DNA of 6,560 nt from Bacteroidales bacterium (GTDB lineage Bacteria > Bacteroidota > Bacteroidia > Bacteroidales > UBA932), in NCBI GenBank assembly GCA_017561265.1, contig JAFZDJ010000049.1, positions 1-6,560 of the forward strand, given 5' to 3'. The position numbers and the translations under genes are program-made. Shown here piece by piece: positions 1-5,583 of the stretch (its first letter is position 1; every line of letters begins with the position of its first letter). Below the pieces are notes generated by a model. It had not been told where the DNA came from, ran no database searches, and was given only the letters and a program-made list of their open reading frames with translations.

Positions 1-8
1 TATCTTTG
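1..8 (+). promoter_or_regulatory. Bacteroidota-type promoter -7 element (TATCTTTG)
   Basis: TATCTTTG matches the Bacteroidota sigma-A -7 consensus TAnnTTTG exactly. Transcription would be expected to start a few bases downstream, at roughly 11-16. The partner -33 element (TTTG/TTG) would lie before the window and cannot be seen. The position fits a promoter for the whole operon, because all downstream genes are 2-4 nt apart or overlap and the gaps have no room for another promoter. Confidence 0.75.
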
Positions 9-23
9 CGCTAACAAAAATGT

Positions 24-39
24 TTAACAATATTGTTAA
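24..39. promoter_or_regulatory. 16-bp perfect palindrome, candidate TetR operator
   Basis: TTAACAATATTGTTAA is a perfect inverted repeat without spacer. It lies 15 bp downstream of the -7 element and just before the preferred regulator start at 50. The core AATATTG recurs at 41-47, and an overlapping imperfect dyad spans 31-44. TetR-family repressors usually bind short dyads at their own promoter, so this is a natural site for autoregulation of the operon. The role is inferred from position and symmetry only. The region is AT-rich, which makes chance palindromes more likely. Confidence 0.5.
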
Positions 40-49
40 TAATATTGAT

Positions 50-673
50 ATGAAAGAGCAAGTGAATCAAAGTAAAGAGCAACAGATACTTGAAGCGGCT
101 GAATATGAGTTTGTAGCAAAGGGTTATGATGGCGCGCGAACGACTTCTATCGCGAAATCGGCAGGTGTGACACACGCGATGTTACATTATTATTTCCGTA
201 CCAAAGAACAGCTCTTTGAACGTATCATTGAGAAGAAGATGTCGGAGATAACACCGGTGCTGACTTATCTGTTCGGCAATGCGAATCTTCCATTGACGGA
301 ACGTATCAAAGAAGCGGTGTCTGTTCATTTTGATTTTATTATTGCAAATCCTGGACTTCCTAAATTTTTGATGAATGAAGTTTTGCCGAACAAGGAACGT
401 TGTGATATGTTCAGGTCTAAGATAGAGAGTTTTTATCATCTTTTTGGTCAACTGCAAAATGAGGTCGATGCTGCAGCATCAAGGGGCGAGGTGGAGCAGT
501 TTAACGTGATGTCTTTGTTCCAGACGATACTCTCTCTTAATATTTGTACGTCGATGATGACACAGTTTGCCGAAAATATGATGTGTGACGATATGGTGGA
601 GACCAAGGCGTTTCTTGCAGCACGCAAGGCAGAGAATATTGAGATTATCATGCGAAGAATTAGAAAAATATAA
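50..673 (+). CDS. TetR/AcrR-family transcriptional regulator
   Basis: This is a 207-aa one-component repressor that probably controls the efflux operon it heads. The N-terminal DNA-binding domain is clear: helix 1 carries ILEAAEYEFVAKGYDGA (residues 13-29). The helix-turn-helix follows at about 30-50 (TTSIAKSAGVTHAMLHYYF) and then the typical K-E-Q-L-F segment (52-56). Residues from about 65 onward are the divergent helical ligand-binding and dimerisation domain, so the inducer cannot be read from sequence. Length is normal for the family. An upstream in-frame ATG at 20 would add 10 residues, but it lies almost at the expected transcription start and would place the 24-39 palindrome inside the gene. 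I therefore prefer the ATG at 50. The stop is 4 nt before the TolC gene. In E. coli the TetR protein CecR heads the related ybhGFSR operon, which supports a local repressor role. Confidence 0.9.
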   Translation: MKEQVNQSKEQQILEAAEYEFVAKGYDGARTTSIAKSAGVTHAMLHYYFRTKEQLFERIIEKKMSEITPVLTYLFGNANLPLTERIKEAVSVHFDFIIANPGLPKFLMNEVLPNKERCDMFRSKIESFYHLFGQLQNEVDAAASRGEVEQFNVMSLFQTILSLNICTSMMTQFAENMMCDDMVETKAFLAARKAENIEIIMRRIRKI

Positions 674-677
674 TGCT

Positions 678-1955
678 ATGAAACGTATTATCTTATTTTT
701 ATTTATGATGTCGACTGCATTCGTTTCAACGTCGCAGTCGCTAGAAGAGTGCCGTAGATTGGCGCGTGAACATTATCCGGAGATACAGCAGTATGATCTG
801 ATATCGGAAACGGAGCAGTACAGCATTTCAAATGCCAAGCGTGCCTGGATACCGCAAGTCGTGTTGTCGGGACAGGCGACGTATCAGTCTGCAACTCCTA
901 CTTATCCAGAGGCGTTCAATGCTATGATCGCAGCGAATGGATTGGATATGTCGGGAATTCGTAAGGATCAGTATAAACTTGCAATAGATGTTACACAAAA
1001 CATTTGGGACGGTGGTCTGTCGAAAGCGAATCGTGAAATAGCGCAGGCTGATGCGGCTGAGCAGCGTAGTCGTGTTGATGTCGCTTTGTATGACTTGCAG
1101 TCTAGAGTGGATAATATTTATTTCGGAATATTATTGCTCGATGAACGCGTCGCTCAGACTGAGTCTTTGATCGAGGTGTTGGAAAGTAACTTGAATCGTA
1201 TGCGCGTATATTATAATAATGGTGTCGCGATGCAGTCGGATGTCGATGCAGTTGAGGCTGAATTGTTGGTCGCTCGTCAGACTCTATCTCAGGTCGAGGC
1301 GTCGCGTACAAGTTATCGCAGAATGTTGGAAGTCTTTATCGGACAGGAACTCACTGATGAAAAACTGCAGCGACCAGAAATGACGGACGTTGTTGACCGT
1401 AATTCGGCACGTCCAGAACTCGCTTTGTTTGAAGCGCAGGCGGCTAAACTCAATGCGCAGCGTAATGCTATAAACGTCTCGCTGATGCCGCAGTTCAGTG
1501 CCTTCGCTCAGGCTTACTACGGATATCCTGGGCTGGATATGTTTAAAAGTATGGTGTCGTCAGAATGGACACTTAATGCGATGGCAGGAGTGCGTATGAT
1601 GTGGAACGTCGGGGCGTTTTATTCCAAGAAAAATAATATGAATAAGCTGAATGTCGCTGAACGACAGATAGCGATACAACGTGATGTTTTTCTTTTTAAT
1701 ACGCAAATGCAGACCACACAGGATGATGGTGAAATAGCACGACTGCGCACTGCTGTGGATGACGACAAACGCATCGTGGAACTGCGTCGCTCGGTACGCG
1801 TGGCGGCAGAGTCGAAACTAGAAAATGGCGTCATCGATGCAACGGAATTATTGACTAAGATAGCTGACGAAACGACGGCAATACTTAATCGCAGCATGCA
1901 CGAAATAGAATTATTACAAGCAATTTACAGATTAAAAACAACATTAAATCAATAA
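678..1955 (+). CDS. TolC-family outer-membrane efflux channel
   Basis: This 425-aa outer-membrane factor should form the trimeric exit duct for the pump. A signal peptide is visible: MKR, then a hydrophobic stretch (residues 4-16), then STSQ with probable cleavage near residue 19. The mature protein opens with SLEECRRLAREHYPEI, typical of Bacteroidota TolC homologues. It shows the internal duplication of the OEP fold: a beta strand followed by IWDGG at about 109-113 in the first half and by MWNVGA at about 308-313 in the second. Long heptad-like helical stretches (about 115-235 and 315-420) would build the periplasmic barrel. The frame is open upstream to an ATG at 585 inside the regulator gene, but the signal peptide places the start at 678. 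It begins 4 nt after the regulator and ends 3 nt before the adaptor, so it is dedicated to this pump. E. coli ybhGFSR has no such gene and must rely on an unlinked channel. Confidence 0.92.
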   Translation: MKRIILFLFMMSTAFVSTSQSLEECRRLAREHYPEIQQYDLISETEQYSISNAKRAWIPQVVLSGQATYQSATPTYPEAFNAMIAANGLDMSGIRKDQYKLAIDVTQNIWDGGLSKANREIAQADAAEQRSRVDVALYDLQSRVDNIYFGILLLDERVAQTESLIEVLESNLNRMRVYYNNGVAMQSDVDAVEAELLVARQTLSQVEASRTSYRRMLEVFIGQELTDEKLQRPEMTDVVDRNSARPELALFEAQAAKLNAQRNAINVSLMPQFSAFAQAYYGYPGLDMFKSMVSSEWTLNAMAGVRMMWNVGAFYSKKNNMNKLNVAERQIAIQRDVFLFNTQMQTTQDDGEIARLRTAVDDDKRIVELRRSVRVAAESKLENGVIDATELLTKIADETTAILNRSMHEIELLQAIYRLKTTLNQ

Positions 1956-1958
1956 ACT

Positions 1959-2843
1959 ATGAGACGATTATTTTATATTTTGACAATACTATTTTTAGTG
2001 TCTTGTGAACAAAACGTCACTTATGACGCACAGGGAATATTTGAAGCAACTGAAGTGATAATTTCATCGGAGGCGACGGGAAGAATCTTGAATTTCAATG
2101 TGGCGGAAGGTGAACTTGTCGAGGCGAGCACGGTTGTCGGTGCTATTGATAGTATGCAGTTGCATTTACAGCGTAAACAGCTTGTCGCGCAGCAGTCGGC
2201 TCTTCTTAGCAGTCGTCCTGATAAGGAAAAACAAGTGGCGTCGTTACGTAAACAGATTGCGACAATGAAAAATGAGTTGAAGCGTGTTGATAATATGCTC
2301 CGTGATGGAGCTGCAACGCAGAAACAGTATGATGATATAGCGTCGCAGATCAATATACTTGAAGGTCAGCTGTCGGCAAATCTGTCTACTCTGGATAATA
2401 ATACTTTGACAATAAACGAGAACGCTGCTGCTCTTGAAGCACAGATCGCTGCTCTAAACGATCGCATCGAAAAATGCCGTATCACTTCTGCTGTTAGAGG
2501 AACGGTCTTGGTTAAGTATGCGGAAGCAGGGGAATATGCTACTGTAGGCAAACCTATGATGAAGGTCGCTGATCTTGATAATGTCTATCTGAGAGCGTAT
2601 TTCACCTCCGACCAATTGTCGAAAGTGAATCTCGGTGAAGAAGTGAAGGTCATCGCTGATTTCGGTGGCGAAGAACGATATGAGTATGTCGGTCGTGTGG
2701 CATGGGTGTCGTCTGAAAGTGAGTTTACTCCAAAGAGCATTCAGACAAAGGACTCACGCGCTAATCTCGTTTATGCGGTGAAGATCGCTGTCAAGAATGA
2801 CGGTCGTTTGAAAATAGGTCTTGCAGGAGAAGTGATCTTATAA
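1959..2843 (+). CDS. HlyD/YbhG-type periplasmic adaptor, predicted lipoprotein
   Basis: This 294-aa membrane-fusion protein should link the inner-membrane ABC transporter to the TolC-like channel. The N-terminus is a lipoprotein signal: MRR, a hydrophobic segment, and lipobox LVSC with Cys16 as lipidation site. Residues 26-64 form the first half of the barrel-sandwich (lipoyl-like) domain (GRILNFNVAEGELV at 41-54). A coiled-coil hairpin rich in K, Q, L and A spans about 65-172. The second lipoyl half follows at 174-206 (GTVLVKYAEAGEYATVGKP) and the beta-barrel domain runs from 209 to the end. EFTPKSIQTKDSRANLVY (255-272) resembles the matching segment of E. coli YbhG as I remember it. At the hairpin tip, R109, M113 and T120 have the R-x3-L-x6-S spacing of the TolC-docking motif, with conservative changes. 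Whether the lipid anchors it in the inner or outer membrane is uncertain; the inner membrane is expected from function. Confidence 0.9.
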   Translation: MRRLFYILTILFLVSCEQNVTYDAQGIFEATEVIISSEATGRILNFNVAEGELVEASTVVGAIDSMQLHLQRKQLVAQQSALLSSRPDKEKQVASLRKQIATMKNELKRVDNMLRDGAATQKQYDDIASQINILEGQLSANLSTLDNNTLTINENAAALEAQIAALNDRIEKCRITSAVRGTVLVKYAEAGEYATVGKPMMKVADLDNVYLRAYFTSDQLSKVNLGEEVKVIADFGGEERYEYVGRVAWVSSESEFTPKSIQTKDSRANLVYAVKIAVKNDGRLKIGLAGEVIL

Positions 2844-2845
2844 TT

Positions 2846-3745
2846 ATGTCGGCAATAAAGGTTGAAAATATTTCCAAGAGTTTCGGTAAGACGAAGGCAC
2901 TTGACGGTGTCTCGATTGATGTCGCTCGTGGCGAACTGTTCGGTTTGATAGGTCCGGATGGGGCGGGGAAGACTACGCTTTTTCGTCTGCTGACGACTTT
3001 GTTAAATCCGGATTCGGGACGCGCGGAAGTCGATGGCTTTGACATCGTCAAGGAGTATCACGCTATTCGTAAGCGCGTGGGATATATGCCTGGTCGCTTC
3101 TCTCTTTATCAGGACCTGACGGTGGGGGAAAACCTTAATTTCTTCGCCGCTTTATTCGGTGTGAAGGTGGAGGATACTTACGACCTAGTCGCTCCTATCT
3201 ATCGTCAGATCGAACCGTTCAAGAAAAGAAAGGCAGGCAAACTTTCCGGTGGAATGAAACAGAAACTAGCTCTCTCATGTGCCTTGATTCATCGTCCTAG
3301 TGTGCTGTTTCTTGATGAGCCAACGACGGGTGTCGATGCGGTGTCGCGAAGCGAGTTCTGGGATATGTTGTCGGATCTTAAACAGAAAGGAATAACGATT
3401 CTTGTGTCAACGCCATATATGGATGAGGCTTCACGATGCGACCGTATCGCATTGTGTAACGAAGGTCGTATCCTTAGCATCAATACACCAAAGGACATCG
3501 TTTCTGGTTTTGATTCAATGCTTTACGCAATAAGTGCAGAAAATATGTATCAATTATTATTGTCTGTTCGTAAGTGTAAAGGTGTCACGGAATGTTATCC
3601 GTTTGGTGAGACGCATCATCTTGTGGTTGATGAAACTTTCAATGTTGAATGTTTTAAATCAAAACATACAGACGTTAAAGGTCTGCGTATAGAACCTATA
3701 AAACCGACTATTGAAGATATGTTTATAAAACTGATGAAACAATGA
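2846..3745 (+). CDS. ABC transporter ATPase 1 (YbhF N-half-like, degenerate Q- and H-loops)
   Basis: This 299-aa cytoplasmic ATPase subunit of an ABC-2 type exporter starts 2 nt after the adaptor gene. It has Walker A GPDGAGKT at 36-43, a canonical signature LSGGM at 133-137, Walker B with catalytic glutamate in VLFLDEP (Asp157, Glu158) and D-loop GVDA (162-165). Two usually conserved residues are changed. The Q-loop reads GYMPGRFSLY with Gly83 in place of Gln, and the switch reads STPYMDEA with Pro190 in place of His. Residues from about 213 form a C-terminal extension ending PTIEDMFIKLMKQ. This extension is encoded by DNA of about 33% G+C, against about 55% around Walker A. GPDGAGKTT and the altered H-loop recall the first half of E. 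coli YbhF, so this gene and the next look like a split YbhF. It probably pairs with ATPase 2 and contributes the working signature motif. The stop overlaps the next start (ATGA). Confidence 0.93.
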   Translation: MSAIKVENISKSFGKTKALDGVSIDVARGELFGLIGPDGAGKTTLFRLLTTLLNPDSGRAEVDGFDIVKEYHAIRKRVGYMPGRFSLYQDLTVGENLNFFAALFGVKVEDTYDLVAPIYRQIEPFKKRKAGKLSGGMKQKLALSCALIHRPSVLFLDEPTTGVDAVSRSEFWDMLSDLKQKGITILVSTPYMDEASRCDRIALCNEGRILSINTPKDIVSGFDSMLYAISAENMYQLLLSVRKCKGVTECYPFGETHHLVVDETFNVECFKSKHTDVKGLRIEPIKPTIEDMFIKLMKQ

Positions 3746-4482
3746 GCGACGTAATAATTTCAGTCAAGGATTTGACGAAGTGTTTCGGTGATTTCACTGC
3801 TGTCAATCGCATCACGTTTGATGTTGAGCGTGGCGAGATATTTGGTTTCCTCGGTGCTAATGGCGCAGGCAAGACCACGGCGATGCGTATGCTCTGTGGT
3901 TTGAGTTATCCGACATCGGGTAGCGGCACCGTGGCAGGTCATGACGTGATGCGCGAAGGTGAGATGATAAAACGTCATATAGGTTATATGAGTCAGCGCT
4001 TTTCTCTTTATAACGACTTGACGGTCTGGGAGAACATACGACTTTTCGCTGGGATCTACGGTCTGTCGAAGTCGGAGACGGAAAGTCGCGCCACGGAGTT
4101 GTTGAGACGTCTTAACTTCACTTCGGAACGTGACACTCTTGTTGGTGCCTTGCCTTTAGGATGGAAGCAGAAACTGTCGTTTGCAGTGGCGACGATACAT
4201 CGTCCTGAAGTGGTATTCCTCGACGAACCTACGGGCGGCGTCGATCCTATAACGCGTCGTCAGTTCTGGGAGATGATTTATGAAGCTGCAGACAGCGGCA
4301 CTACGATATTCGTCACGACTCACTATATGGACGAGGCTGAGTATTGTACTCGCGTCTCTATTATGGTCGACGGCGAGGTGCGTGCACTCGATACGCCGGC
4401 ACGTCTTAAAGAACAATTCGTTGCTGAGTCGATGGACGAGGTGTTCCGCATCCTGGCTCGCGGCGCAAAAAGAGGGGAGTAG
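3742..4482 (+). CDS. ABC transporter ATPase 2 (YbhF C-half-like, degenerate signature)
   Basis: This 246-aa ATPase starts in a 4-nt ATGA overlap with ATPase 1, which implies translational coupling and equal dosage. Walker A is GANGAGKTT (38-46). The Q-loop is GYMSQRFSLY with Gln85 present, Walker B is VVFLDEP (Asp161, Glu162), the D-loop is GGVDP (165-169), and the switch is TTHYMDEAEYC with His194. The signature is not LSGGQ but LPLGWKQ (137-143), resembling the second half of YbhF (LPLGFKQ as I recall). It ends with MDEVFRILA, typical of these subunits, and has no long C-terminal extension. It therefore supplies a full catalytic set that depends on the LSGGM motif of ATPase 1 in trans. A homodimer would have no canonical signature, which argues for an obligate heterodimer. 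The DNA here is richer in G+C (35 of 60 bases at 3901-3960) than the end of the preceding gene. Confidence 0.93.
   Translation: MSDVIISVKDLTKCFGDFTAVNRITFDVERGEIFGFLGANGAGKTTAMRMLCGLSYPTSGSGTVAGHDVMREGEMIKRHIGYMSQRFSLYNDLTVWENIRLFAGIYGLSKSETESRATELLRRLNFTSERDTLVGALPLGWKQKLSFAVATIHRPEVVFLDEPTGGVDPITRRQFWEMIYEAADSGTTIFVTTHYMDEAEYCTRVSIMVDGEVRALDTPARLKEQFVAESMDEVFRILARGAKRGE
4473..4479 (+). promoter_or_regulatory. Shine-Dalgarno-like AGGGGAG before permease 1
   Basis: AGGGGAG contains the GGAG core and lies 6 nt before the ATG at 4486, inside the last codons of ATPase 2. The other gene starts in this operon have only A/T-rich leaders, as is usual in Bacteroidota, so this is the one recognisable ribosome-binding sequence. 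It could be a by-product of the Arg-Gly-Glu codons it encodes. Confidence 0.4.
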
Positions 4483-4485
4483 ATC

Positions 4486-5580
4486 ATGAAAAATAATTTT
4501 CTGTCATTCGTAAAGAAAGAGTCCTTACATATCTTGCGTGATGTGCGTACGATGATGATAGTGCTGCTCATACCAGTGGTGCTGATGATATTATTTGGTT
4601 TCGCCATCTCCACGGAGGTAAATAACCTCGACGTGGCGGTAGTCGCTCCGAATCGTACTGAAAGTGTGCGGCAGACCGTGGATCGACTTTCAAGAAATCC
4701 TTATTTCACCTTAATAGATTATATCGACAATAACGATATCGACATGATGTTGCGTAGCGGAAAGGCTAACGTGGTCGTCGTTTTTGATAAGGATTACGAT
4801 AAGTTATTGCAAAAGCGTCCCGAAGGTGTCGATACAAAACCTGCAGTGCAGTTTATCTTTGATGCGTCTAACACTAACATAGCTCAGACGGGCGCAATTT
4901 ATTTGCAAAATGCCATCGCTGCGGATCATTCGCAACAGGAATTGCTGAATATGCACTTGCTCTATAATCCGCAGATGAAGTCGGCGTATAACTTCGTGCC
5001 TGGCATTATGGGACTTATTTTCATATTGATATGCGCGATGATGACATCGGTTTCTATCGTCAGAGAAAAAGAAGTCGGTACGATGGAGGTGTTGCTCGTC
5101 TCGCCAGTGAGTCCTATCAAAATCATTCTCGCCAAGATGATTCCTTATTTTATCATCTCTTGTATCAACCTCGCAACGATATTGCTTATAGCAAAATATT
5201 TACTCGACATTCCGATGAGTGGCGTCTTGGGTAGCGTAATAGTAATGTCAATCATTTATCTGCTGCTGTCTCTCGCTTTGGGATTGTTCATCTCAACGGT
5301 ATCTTCTTCGCAAGTAGTGGCATTGCTTGTATCGGCAATGGTTCTACTTCTGCCAATGATGATGCTTTCAGGAATGCTTTTCCCTCTAGAAAACCTTCCG
5401 ACGATATTGAAACCGCTTCCTAATATTGTCCCTGCTCGCTGGTATATCGAAGCGATTCGTAAATTGATGATCATGGGCTTGCCGCTGTCGGCAGTGATGA
5501 AAGAACTAATCATACTTGTAATTATGACTTTCGTTCTGATGGGAATTTCTCTTAAGAATTTTAAAGATAAACTTGAATAG
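4486..5580 (+). CDS. ABC-2 type permease 1 (YbhS/YbhR-like)
   Basis: This 364-aa inner-membrane subunit has a normal length for the family. A cytoplasmic N-terminal helix (SFVKKESLHILRDVRT, about 7-22) leads into TM1 (about 22-42). A periplasmic domain of about 125 residues follows (44-170), probably the part that meets the adaptor. Five more hydrophobic segments lie at about 173-192, 213-235, 243-268, 272-297 and 340-358. The cytoplasmic loop after TM2 has the family motif REKEVGTMEVLLVSP (193-207), and FPLENLP followed by PARWYIEAIRKLM lies before the last helix. This is the one-plus-five topology of ABC-2 exporters that carry a large extracytoplasmic loop. It starts 3 nt after ATPase 2 and ends 3 nt before the second permease, with which it should form a heterodimeric channel. 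The substrate is not evident. Confidence 0.92.
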   Translation: MKNNFLSFVKKESLHILRDVRTMMIVLLIPVVLMILFGFAISTEVNNLDVAVVAPNRTESVRQTVDRLSRNPYFTLIDYIDNNDIDMMLRSGKANVVVVFDKDYDKLLQKRPEGVDTKPAVQFIFDASNTNIAQTGAIYLQNAIAADHSQQELLNMHLLYNPQMKSAYNFVPGIMGLIFILICAMMTSVSIVREKEVGTMEVLLVSPVSPIKIILAKMIPYFIISCINLATILLIAKYLLDIPMSGVLGSVIVMSIIYLLLSLALGLFISTVSSSQVVALLVSAMVLLLPMMMLSGMLFPLENLPTILKPLPNIVPARWYIEAIRKLMIMGLPLSAVMKELIILVIMTFVLMGISLKNFKDKLE

Positions 5581-5583
5581 AAC

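Noticed and set aside
585..677. Upstream extension of the TolC reading frame inside the regulator gene
   Set aside because: A clear signal peptide begins at 678, and the 31 extra residues overlap the TetR gene in another frame with no secretory character.
2021..2353. Antisense open frame of 110 codons within the adaptor gene
   Set aside because: It is a shadow of a strongly supported gene, with Cys/Ser-rich low-complexity translation and no recognisable domain.
4280..4489. Same-strand alternate-frame open frame over the end of ATPase 2
   Set aside because: The ATPase 2 frame carries Walker B, D-loop and H-loop through this region, and the alternate product has no coherent fold.
4854..4861. 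A second TATCTTTG, a possible internal promoter
   Set aside because: It lies mid-gene in the periplasmic domain of permease 1, has no TTTG at the -33 spacing, and no gene starts nearby.
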